Assembly: GCA_030435675.1 (NCBI GenBank)
Contig: CM059621.1
Location: forward strand, 15,314,001-15,378,000
Direction: 5' to 3'
DNA: 64,000 nt
Source: Steinernema hermaphroditum
Taxonomy: Eukaryota; Nematoda; Chromadorea; Rhabditida; Steinernematidae
The notes under the pieces were generated by a model. That model was not told the origin of the DNA. It did no database searches and saw only the letters and a list, made by a program, of their open reading frames with translations. The position numbers were made by a program, and so were the translations under genes. Below are positions 44,640-54,245 of this stretch, piece after piece; positions within the stretch are counted from its first letter, which is position 1; the number at the start of each line of letters is the position of its first letter.

Positions 44640-45220
44640 GACCGGTCATAACAGGAGCGTCGTCTTATTGGAACTCGTGATCTTTCCGATCATCCCATCT
44701 ACCTAATCCGGTTTTCGGTCAGAGGTCGTCATCTACACACGTCATTTTACGCTACGCCAAGTTTCCAAATATGCAAACCATCCACCGGTGGCGATGATAC
44801 ATTCGTCGGCGATGGCCCATATTACCAACAGCGCCACTTAGTGTTTGATGTGTGACATTTGTCGAAATGCAATTTGTTGTAAAAGTGATCGACGATCGAT
44901 GCGCGACGAGCCGAGGAGGACATGTGCACACAGGAGGCGACGACACGTGGCCACTCGTGCCGTCGCAAATTCGGAAAACCAATCGGATTATGGAAGATTC
45001 TAGCAGGGGAGCGCGGCGCTTCCCAATTGACCTGTTTATGCAGCGGCGACGTTTGCACGGAACCGTGTTACATCGGTTTTTGCTTTCGATGAGGGAAACG
45101 CCGTGCAAACTGAGGGAGGTCGATGGGTCACGATCTCAGGAAAGGGACTTTCGATCGGGGCATGGAAGTGGACACCATACGAGTTCGCAAAAAATTGATC
45201 ATCTGTTATAGTATTCTGTA
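44640..45220. promoter_or_regulatory. GC-rich island
   Basis: CG-rich block with ACACGTGG at 44946. Competing 118- and 119-codon ORFs on opposite strands cover the same bases, as expected for a stop-poor GC-rich stretch, and neither is recognisable. Confidence 0.25.
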
Positions 45221-46090
45221 TCCATCTACTTAATACCACCGCTCGTAAACACTAAAAATATAGACATAATACAAGAGAACAGTCCGTATAAGAATTCAGA
45301 CATGCCGTATAGTATCCAGATGTGCAAAAATGAAACAAATGTATGCTGTTCAGACGAAAATAGATTCTTTAGCTCACAAAAATCTCAAACTACACAGAAC
45401 ATCTATACTGAAAGGACACTAAATAACTTTGTTATTTAAATTTAGAATTACAGCTCGAAAATAAATAACTGGACAAATAATAGCTAAAAGATATTTCGCT
45501 TGCCTTATTTGCTGAAATTGCTTTAGATGATAACACCATGACATGGATTGAGATAGACAAAGATAAAAAAGATAATTTGCTAGATAAAACTATTATTAAA
45601 ACTGCAGTGAGAAATGTACGGTAAATGTTCGCACAATGCTCTCACCGTACACATCTATATAGTTAAGCACATGGTTTTGTGCTACTTTCAAAGTCTTCGC
45701 ATGTACATGCTAGAGAAATGGTCTGGCAGATCATAATCCGGATACCAGATTCCAGGTATAGATTGGTTCCGATGGTTTGCTGACAAAAAAAAAACCAATT
45801 GCACCAATTTTCCGCAAGATCTTCAGTTGTAGAATGAGCTACCTTAGCTTGCTTTTCAGGTCACACGTCATCCCTGCACCTGAGTTAAATCCGAAATTCC
45901 TATATAAGAATGTTTCATTTTTTACAGTTCTGAGAACCTCCTCAAATTCTTCGTGCTGTTCACCGTTGTTCAAACAGCATCCAAACAACTCTAAGCGAAA
46001 CGGGTTCCGGCTAGCAACAGTTCTCTGATCTTCAAAGGAGATAGGCTCGCCGACGACCTGAATCGCCTTGTTGCAATTAGCGAAAGTCAC
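45221..46090. other. AT-rich intergenic, nothing recognised
   Basis: No protein-like frame. CAAAAAT words lie at 45325 and 45355, the last of the block in which that orientation dominates. Confidence 0.4.
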
Positions 46091-46920
46091 GTATGGTTGA
46101 GACACGTGGCGATCACGTGGATAAGACAGAGAGAAGAGATGATCGGGCATGGTGCGATCGCATCACTTCATTGGGTACAGTAGTTCAGTATATTCTGATT
46201 GGGACAGTTTTACTAGCTTGTAGTCTAGATAGTCGTTTACGACAGACTTACAGTCTTTGTGTCGAGACTACAGTCTTTGTGTTCAATGTAAGGAAATTGT
46301 GATCTAGTTATGATTGGACAAGATTCCAGAAAGAAAATAGGAAGAAGAGATTTTTGAGAAGAACTTTTTGTAGCCTAATCGGGGCTTGAGAAAGGTCACC
46401 ATTCTACATTTTTATTTGATAAATATATATTTTTGTACAGTGGATTTTGCGGATTCGAGCGTATTTTCCAAATAGATCGCACGACAAAGATATCGTATCG
46501 CGTGACAACCGCATGGATCCACGTCATCCGACCGGGTTCAACAGTTCAGCACGTTGCGTTTGACCCGGATCTACGTAACGGAATTGAGCGAATTGGGGAT
46601 TTGACGTGCGATCACGCCAGATCAACGGGTCCAAAGTATCCGACGAAAATGTGTCCGTTTTTGCGGTGCAACAAGGTCAGATTTGTTTCGAGCGGAAACT
46701 TCATTTTTACTGTATTCGCCCGTCAGTCCGAAGTCCGAACGACTCAAAGCACGTCGGTGACAGGTTGTACGTTGACAAGGAACTTGTACATTGTGTTGAC
46801 GGAAAAGTCTGTTTACCGTTCTCGAAACGTAGTTTGGTTAAATACGTGCACTTAAAGGGGAGAGAAAAAGGGTTGACCACAAATCGGACGTGTTTTCATC
46901 GCAGCTGAAAAATCACAAGA
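46091..46920. promoter_or_regulatory. Island with paired CACGTG and a 16-mer shared with 6.9 kb
   Basis: CACGTG at 46103 and 46114 lie 11 bases apart. GCGATCACGCCAGATC is at 46608 and GGGTCCAAAGT at 46627, as in the 6.9-kb island. A 140-codon + ORF (46433-46855) is present but has no recognisable domain. Confidence 0.3.
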
Positions 46921-47097
46921 AAATAGAATGAAGGCAGGCGTTGCACAAATACTTTCGGAATTAGCTAGAAAGCTACATATGATGCATGAACAGGACTTTT
47001 TTGAGATTCAAGTCGATCCTCGTGATTTTACAGTATGTCACACGCTTAAAAAACACCAAATTTTTATTTTTGAGACTGGAGAACAACGAATCAAATG
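46921..47097. other. Intergenic, nothing recognised
   Basis: A short helical-looking ORF of 62 codons (46928-47116) has no family match I can name. Confidence 0.25.
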
Positions 47098-47330
47098 TAT
47101 TAGACATATGTACTAGTGACAGAAGGCCGATTCATTGACAAATTTTTGGAGCGTTTTCGTGGCTTACCCATCCTTTATTGATACAGCAATATTCCGTGAC
47201 GCGCGACTTTATGATCTTAACGTATTTTTTGGATCGAAATGACCACAATATGTCTGACGTCAAGAAGTATGAGAAGTCATCCCGAAGGACGCTGTGAGGA
47301 CGCCACGAAGACGCAGCTTCGTTTTTAAAA
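47098..47330 (+). repeat. Right arm of the 43.6/47.2-kb inverted duplication
   Basis: GGCCGATTCATTGACAAATTTTT, GGCTTACCCATCCTTTATTGATAC and ATGATCTTAACG pair with 43870-43740 reversed; then GTCTGACGTCAAGAAGTATG and GTCATCCCGAAGGACGCTGTGAG continue into the SINE family-2 scrap. Confidence 0.6.
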
Positions 47331-47790
47331 GTGAATTTTTAAGTAATTTTTGTAATTGATAGAAGTGTTATGTTCATGGGAGAACCCACCGAAGTGATCG
47401 CCTCAGATCGAGCTGGAATTACCCGATCGTTTGGTCTAACAGGGTAGCCATTTTTCGGGTCCGGCTTCGACCGTTCTCATTGACAGTTTGTGACGTCCCA
47501 AACGTATTGAAAATGACTTTGGGTGGTTTATGCACTAATTTTTGTTCAACAACGTTGTTTTCGTTGAATATATGTGTGTGCATAACAAAAAGGATCTTTC
47601 AAATGTCGCGCGCCCAAGAGTCGCTTCAACTTCAAAGTCCTCTTCGATGATGGGTTTCTGCTTCGACCGCCAGCACTCCATCGTTTGCCCCACTCCCATC
47701 GTTTCGGGACTAAGAATAAATTATATCAAATGTTCCTCAATTATTTTGTGAACGTTTGACGGCAATTTCGGATTTTCAACAAATTTTGTG
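47331..47790. other. Intergenic, nothing recognised
   Basis: Several + strand ATTTTTG words (47340-47360, 47530); no gene. Confidence 0.35.
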
Positions 47791-47799
47791 TCTTTCTGG

Positions 47800-49215
47800 T
47801 TGTGAAATTATATTGTGGGGTGATTTGAATTTTTGTCCGTTTTTGGGGGGCGTTTTAGGTGGTGTGGAGTGGTTTTTTTTGAGTGAAATTTTGCATGCAT
47901 AATCCTTAGGGGCGCACTTAAATTTTAGTGCAAAAAAAATTTTTAAATCGTGTCAGGAGCCGGAGATAGGTCCGATTTTGTGTTTTTTCGATGAAAAATC
48001 GAAATTAATTGATAGAAAATTTTTTTTTGTGCGTGCTTAGGCTCATTTTGAAGAGCGAAAAATTTCGAGAAAGTGCGAAATCTTCGATTTTGCTCAAAAA
48101 AATTAGAAAAAAAGAAAAAAAATATTTTCGGAAAAAAACGTGCTCCGTTCAAAACCCTAAGGATCTGTGGATTCGCGTTTGTTCGAGGCGAGCTTGGTAC
48201 CAATCGAAAGCTGAGTGAATTGCGCACAAAGTTACCGTTCTCGATTTTTGAATTTCGAGTTCCTCTTCGAGAAATCAACGAATTAAGTTTTGGTGCGGTT
48301 TTGGTTCAGTTTTGGTTCGGTGGATGGTGGTGGATTGCGAAAGCGATGCCACGACTGTTGGTGGGTCTCGCCACGATTCGCCTGTTCCGCAGGGGCATGT
48401 TGCGGGCGAACGAGCGAGCGAAGCGAGCGTCGACCTGTTGCGCAGTTGCTTTTCACTTTTTTCAACATTTTACGTGATCCCAAAGTTCTCACGAGTTAAC
48501 CTGTCGCGCAGCCCCCACCCAGGCTAGTCCCCCCCTATATATGTGTGTGTTGGGAAGTTTTTGTGAGTTTTGGGGGGGTCCTTTAGGTGGGGTGGTTTGG
48601 TGTGTTTGGGGTGAAATTTTGTATGAATAATCCTTAGGGGCGGAAATTTTTTTTAGTGAAAAAATTTTTTCAAAATCGTTGTGGGACCTGGAGATATGGC
48701 CCTTTTTAGGCAAAATCAATAAAAAAAAAAATTTTTTTGCAGGAAAAAATTTTTCAGGGTAGTTTTTTGGTGTATGTTGTAGAGCGTCGAAATCTCTACA
48801 AATTCTATCGAACAGATTTTCGAGAAAAAATTTAGAAAAAAAGAAAAAAAAAGATTTTCGGAAAAAAACGTCCTCCGTTCAAAACCCTACTCCTCTCTGG
48901 ATTTTCGTTTGTTCTGCGTGAGCTTGGTATCAAACGAAAGCTGAATAAATTCCGCAGAGGGTAGTTGTGGCGGATTTTTGAATTTCGAGTTTGTTTTCGA
49001 GAAATCAACGAATTAAGTTTTGGTGCGATTTTCGGTGTGGAAGTTCGTGGATTGTGAAAGCGATGCCACGGGTCTCGACGCGATTTGCCTGTGTGGCAGT
49101 GGAGCAAGTTGCGGACGAGCGAGCGAGCGAAGCGAGCGTGGACCTGTTGCGCAGTTGCTTTTCACTTTTCCACAACTTCGACCGATGTTAACCTGTCGCA
49201 CAGCGCACCAGGCTA
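47800..49215. repeat. Large tandem duplication, about 700-bp unit, two copies
   Basis: Unit 1 is about 47800-48530 and unit 2 about 48540-49215. Shared in order: TTTAGGTGG(T/G)GTGG, ATAATCCTTAGGGGCG, GGAGATA(G/T)G, a long A-tract with TTTTCGGAAAAAAACGT(G/C)CTCCG, GTTCAAAACCCTA, GAGCTTGGTA(C/T)CAA(T/A)CGAAAGCTGA, GAGAAATCAACGAATTAAG, AGCGATGCCACG, GAGCGAGCGAAGCGAGCG, CTGTTGCGCAGTTGC and a final CAGGCTAGT. Short ORFs are open in both but do not keep the same frame, so it is probably non-coding satellite-like DNA. Confidence 0.8.
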
Positions 49216-49224
49216 GTTGTTAGT

Positions 49225-49395
49225 ATAGCTGCAGATGGGTTCACTGTGTTCCATGTCTCCGGAATCAGCCTCTTCGCCTCTCTGATCCCCGCATACACTG
49301 TGGAACAATGTGGCTCTTGTGCATATATAACTTCTCGCAAGGCGGAAGCCTTTGATACGGAAAGATAAACTTGTGAACTCGTAATATAGACGCGC
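49225..49395 (+). repeat. SINE-like family-1, internally deleted
   Basis: TCCGGAATCAGCCTCTTCGC, CTCTGATCCCCGCATACAC, then TTGTGCATATATAACTTCTC, hairpin CAAGGCGGAAGCCTTTGATA and tail AGATAAACTTGTGAACTCG follow family 1 in order, with the middle deleted. Confidence 0.7.
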
Positions 49396-49499
49396 AACAT
49401 AACAAGATTTCGACGGGTCCTGGCACGATTTCGGGTACTCCTTCCCGCGGTGAGTTTAGATCGTGCCCTCATGCCGAATGAGAAGCGACGATTAGTTTT

Positions 49500-49560
49500 T
49501 CTTTGTGCTGTTTGAGACGTCTTGCATGACGTAAGCCGTTGATTCAATATTACAAACTAG
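49500..49560 (+). repeat. SINE 3'-end scrap
   Basis: GAGACGTCTTGCATGACGTAAGCCGTTGATT is the 3' signature with a diverged hairpin. A third such scrap (GATGCCTTGCATGGCGCAAGTCGTTGATT) lies at 49880-49935, so three 3' ends are stacked in 700 bases. Confidence 0.55.
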
Positions 49561-49879
49561 GTGACTGAGACTGAAAGTCATCAATCTGGCAAAGTAGTAC
49601 ATTATTTTTGATTTTACGGCTGCCTTTCTGCATCAGTCGATTTGGACAATATCGCAATGAGAGGCCCTGTCTAATGATGAGGCAGGAATTGCAGCGGCTT
49701 ACTGTGACCAAACGTCTTTTGAAGCGTGACTGTCTGATCCGCGTTCCCAAAATCGTTCAATATTTGTATTTTACCTGTTGTATACTATAGTATGCAACAG
49801 TTTAGCTTTCTACGTATAAGCTAATGTGGTAGTTGTTTACTGCCAGAGATTGTCCGCAGATAGCGCACTTCCTTGTGCT

Positions 49880-49935
49880 TTGCACGATGCCTTGCATGGC
49901 GCAAGTCGTTGATTGAAGACCATAAACTCGGTAAT
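49880..49935 (+). repeat. SINE 3'-end scrap
   Basis: Second isolated 3' signature, followed by a CATAAACTCGG tail-like word. Confidence 0.5.
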
Positions 49936-49939
49936 TTTA

Positions 49940-50645
49940 TTTAATTTTTTAAGCCTTATCCGTAACATCCTAATGAATGCGATAAATTTGCTATTTTTGT
50001 TGCGACGTCGATGAGGCAACCGAATGTTGTCGCTTATCCAATACGCAAAGTGTTGAAATACAGGAGCATAATGAACGGTTATACTTCATTCGCCGATAAA
50101 AGGCACAAGGCGACAGAACAACATTATCGCAATTGAAACCAACTATGGAATTTTTGTTGCCGAATTCATCAGACGATCTACCCGCACACACACAAACAGT
50201 GGCAGGATAACGGTCTGCAATGGTTGTTCGTGATTCTGTCTAGATTGTAGACGATCTTCTAGAAGGTTCCGTTCATGGTTGCACAGACAGTCTTGTAGAG
50301 AATATTGGAGAGAAAACTGGTTGCGACGGCACAGAACTCTTCTAATTTCTAAAACGGTAGTTTTCTGACTGTCTTTAATGTTTGGATTTTATGACTCTTT
50401 TGTATTTTTGGTAATTGGTAATTTTCTCAAATCATGAAATCCCCATAATAGATTTTCATATGATAACCGGTAGGTTTGTGTTCATTTAAAGCATCTCTTC
50501 CTAGATGGGATTTGCGCATCATTCATTATGCAGTACAGTATGTATTTTATGACGTACCTTTTCATCAATCTCACTTTTTTAAGACAGACTTCTCGATTTT
50601 CGAACACAGTTCACAGCCTTGTTTGGCGCCATGAATTTTTGTTTG
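49940..50645. other. Intergenic, nothing recognised
   Basis: AT-rich; a CGGTCTGCAATGGTTGTTCG-TGTAGACGATCTTCTAGAAGGTTCC segment (50210-50270) is a distant copy of the 51.4/52.2-kb duplication. Confidence 0.4.
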
Positions 50646-50658
50646 GCGCCTTTCTTTT

Positions 50659-51136
50659 ACGACTTTATTTCGTGAATCAAAGGCATTTCGCCTTGCACGA
50701 CACCGAAAATAGACAAACAGAGGATGTCTGGCAGACGGCTTCATCCCTGGCGTGGCGTTTATATCGAACCGGTGGGTGGCGGAGCGCTTCATGGGGCTTC
50801 TGGGAATCGGCAAATCTTCGGATTCAGGAGCGGAACATCGTTTGCGGCACAGCGCACGCTCCTGTGCTCGAATCTGATGGTCCGTGGTCCGGGAGTTGCG
50901 TCTTCGATGGCCCTCAGAGCGTCGGCGACCTTCGGGATGACTTCTCACGTGGCCGGATTCTTGATGTCGGACATCTTATTGTCAGCGGTGGTGGGACTAC
51001 GGCTTCCGGGTGTCCCAATTCCCTCTGGAAGCCAGAAAACTCACAGATGCCACAGGGTTTGCTGTCTGACCAACCAGTCCCTCAGAGAGCGACCGGAGGG
51101 ACCGACCGCTCGCCACCGCGACACGGGTGATCACTC
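50659..51136 (-). repeat. SINE-like retroposon, family 2, full length
   Basis: Flanked by the 13-bp duplication GCGCCTTTCTTTT at 50646-50658 and 51137-51149. Sense is minus. The 5' head (CCCGTGTCGCGGTGGCGAGC) abuts the right duplication. The 3' hairpin (AAGGCATTTCGCCTT read on +) lies at about 50685-50700 and an AATAAAGTCGTAAAAG-type tail abuts the left duplication. The + strand ORFs of 200 and 142 codons crossing it are antisense to the element and not conserved in the other copies. Confidence 0.9.
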
Positions 51137-51179
51137 GCGCCTTTCTTTTTGAAAAATAAATATGTTTGAAGAAGAACTT

Positions 51180-52480
51180 TGAAGTAAATTTTTCAAACAC
51201 GACAAAATGGTAATTTTTGTGGGCGGGTACAGCCGTTTTCAAGCTTTCGAAGGACTACTTCATCACCAACATAATGAAGCGGTGCTTCCAAAAATTGTGT
51301 TGTCGATGGTTGTCGAATCTGTTAAGCACAAGGACACAATGAACACAGGCATAGGAACAGTCTTCAAGCATAAGGCGACCGACTCACACATATGCATACA
51401 TACAAGCAGAGACCGAATGACGGTCTACAAACGCCGTTTGCGGTTCTGTCCACACTGTAGACGGCCTTTTACAAGGTTCCATTGATGGTTGAGACAGCTC
51501 TTGTAGACGATAGACAGTGTTCTGCAGAATTAATAAGAAAAATGGTAGGCGAGGACTGGTTGCGACGATATAAGCATGGTATGCACATTTCTAGACATTA
51601 TCACTTTTTTTGTTTTGTAAGGCTACGGACCAACACTCACTGTAAAATTCACTTTCTATGGCGATTTGATTTGTCACACTAAAAACGGTGTTCAACAGCC
51701 TCTGGTAACACAATAGAGAAGTTTTTGCTAGCACCAGTACGACCGTAATTTTTAAATCTTGTGGTTGCGGCCAAAGCAACTTTTTGACTTTTTTGCGCCT
51801 CCATTTTGTTTTTCTGTTCCATTTCGCCTCCACAAAATAGTCCTTCTTAGAAACAGATTTTAAAATTTAAAATTAGAAACAAAATTTTGACGGGTCTTCA
51901 AAATTTTCACGTAAAATTTTCAAGCACGACGAAATGGTAATTTTTGCGGTGGAGTTCACTTATTCTTGAGCATCCATGTGAAAGGGGTTTTCAAGCTTTT
52001 GAAGGATTACTTCATAATCAGCATGAAGCGGTGCTTCCAAAAATTGTGTTGTCGATGGTTGTCGCTTAACGAATCCGTTAAGCACAAGGACACAATGAAC
52101 AGTTAGTCTTCATGCATAAGGCGACCGACCCGCAGTTGGGATACACACAAAAAGTGACCGGATGTCTAGACTGTTGTATATCTTCTAGAAGATTCCATTG
52201 TTGCACAGAGAGCTCTTGTAGACAATAGACAGTATTCTGCAGAACTGGAGCGAAAAATGGTCGTCGAGGACTAATTGCGACGATATAAGAAGAATTTCCA
52301 GACATTATTACTATTTTTGCATCGTTAGACTACAGACAAACACTGCAATATGAACTTTCCATGGCCATTTGATTTGTCAAAACTGAAACTGTGTTCAACA
52401 ATAGTTTTTTCTAGCAGCAATCCGACCGTAATTTTTAAATTTTGTGGATGCGAGCTAAGCAACTTTTTGACTTTTTCGGG
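51180..52480. repeat. Diverged direct duplication, about 750-bp unit
   Basis: Copy 1 starts near 51195 and copy 2 near 51930. Both begin ACGA(C/A)..AAATGGTAATTTTTG, then TTTTCAAGCTTT(C/T)GAAGGA, GCGGTGCTTCCAAAAATTGTG, TTGTCGATGGTTGTCG, GTTAAGCACAAGGACACAATGAAC, a TCTAGAAGATTCC-type word, AGACAGT(G/A)TTCTGCAGAA and end with GTAATTTTTAAAT. Frame is not conserved. Confidence 0.7.
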
Positions 52481-52669
52481 GCTCCTTTTTGTATACACAA
52501 AATCCAGCGCAGTCCTTCTTAGAATCAGATTCGTACTCTGAACCGCACTTCCATTGTCCGGCACTTCCTGATTCCAAAGTCCCATTCCACACATTACACA
52601 CTTCACACGCCGAAAAACGTCTCGAAATCACGCCATTAAGTAGCTCTGTGCCCACTTGCTCCTAGGCAC

Positions 52670-54200
52670 GTCGCCGATCTCTGCAAACAAAAGTGCTCTT
52701 TTCTTTTTTCGCCGTCTGCTGTTACAACCACTTACTCGGCTACGTGAATTCGTCGAGGTGAACTCGTAAACAGCACATTTATCAAACGCTGTTTGCTGCT
52801 AGTGGCCCGACGACGCCGCAAAGTTTTTGCAATTAATCTCCAAAGGGCCCGACACAAAGTTTAAGGGAGAAATAAATCACATAGATGGTGTGCAGACGAG
52901 GTCTGTGATGACAGGGGTCAGCAAGCTTTGAGCAGGAATTTCGTCGGATTTTTGAAGGGCAGCAGCTACAAAACCGTGTGTTTTTGGTACAAAATGATTT
53001 GATCTTATGATAGAACTCCACATCCCTTCGTCAGGCCAAGTACAGTTAATAGAACTCCATATGGCCGAGCTCCTTGGTGGCTCGGAAATGTTTCCGTTTC
53101 ACCTCCTGCTGTTACAACGGCTTCCTCGGCTACGTGTATTCCACGAGATGGACTCGTAAACAACACATTCATCAAACTGATGTTTGCTGCAGATTGTGAA
53201 AGTTCGTGGCACAATTTTCGAGGGACACATAAATCTTCCAGGTCTGCAAAGTTGAGGTCTGACATGACAGAGTCAACATACGCTTTTTCATTATTCGCAA
53301 AAGATCAAGCGATTGAAATGAAATGCGAGAAGCTCTTGCCCCAAACATGACCGCCTTTTGGGCAATCTCAACGCATACTTTACTTTACTTTACTTCATGA
53401 ATCAAAGGCGTTACGCCTTGCATGACACCGAAAATAGACAACAGAGGATATCACTTGTAGACGGCTTAATTCCTGGCGTGGTGTTGATGTCGAACCGGTC
53501 GTAGACGGCGCGCTTCACGGGGCATCTGGGAATCGCGCATCTCCGGAAATGGCGGTGAAACTTCTTCTTCTCGGGCGTTTGCGGCACAGCGGACGCTTCT
53601 GAGCTCGCATATGCTTCGAAAAGATGAGTCACTGGTCCAGAAGTTGCGTTTTCGTCGGTGGTGGCGTCCTCAGAGCGTCGGCGACCTTCGGGATGACATC
53701 TCGCGCTGCCGGATTCCTGGCGTCGGACATCTTGTTGTCAACGGTGGTGGGACTACGGCTTCCGGGTGTCCCAATTCCCTCTGGAAGCCGGAAAACTCAT
53801 ACATGCCACTGGATTTGCTGTCTGACCAACCGGGCGCTCAGAGAGCGACCGGAGGGACCGACCGCTCGCCACCGCGACACGAGTCCCTTATTTAGACGAC
53901 TATTTCGACGAGAATTCAGTCTCAACGCATAAGTCTACATAAAAGGAGTTTTTTCTATAAAGTTTATATCATTCTGCATAAAAGGTGTAATATGTAGAAC
54001 AGCACGTGTTCGACTTGATTTGTGGCACGAAACGTCTGCGTTTCGGTGTCGTTTGTTACAACCGATCCCTCTCGGCTACGTGTAATCTTCAAGTTGCACT
54101 CGTGAACAACACATTTATCAAAGTAGCTGCATGTCATGCGTTTTTTCAATTAATTTCAGAAGCACCGCAAATATTTATTAGGTCTGTAAAGGCGTAAATG
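52670..54200. repeat. Module repeated three times: TGTTACAAC, CTCGGCTACGTG, ACTCGTAAACA
   Basis: Modules at about 52715-52800, 53100-53185 and 54045-54130 share TGTTACAAC(C/G), CTCGGCTACGTG, an ACTCGT(A/G)AACA(G/A)CACATT(T/C)ATCAAA segment and a GCTGC/TGCTGC end; a fourth relative is at 5045 on the same strand. The SINE B insertion lies between copies two and three. Confidence 0.65.
53377..53919 (-). repeat. SINE-like retroposon, family 2, full length with extra 5' sequence
   Basis: Flanked by TCTCAACGCAT at 53366-53376 and 53920-53930. Sense is minus; the 3' tail is (GTAAA)n, read as ACTTTACTTTACTTTACTT on the + strand, preceded by the AAGGCGTTACGCCTT hairpin. Between the SINE 5' end (about 53883) and the right duplication lie about 37 extra bases, 34 of which recur exactly at 54212-54245. 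Confidence 0.9.
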
Positions 54201-54211
54201 GTGTTTAGAAC

Positions 54212-54245
54212 AGTCCCTTATTTAGACGACTATTTCGACGAGAAT
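54212..54245. repeat. 34-bp exact repeat of the SINE B 5' junction filler
   Basis: AGTCCCTTATTTAGACGACT and the 14 bases after it are identical to 53882-53915. Only this short tract is shared. Confidence 0.95.

Noticed and set aside
50528..51152. 200- and 142-codon + strand ORFs
   Set aside because: They are antisense readings of the family-2 SINE at 50659-51136 and are not preserved in the other two full copies.
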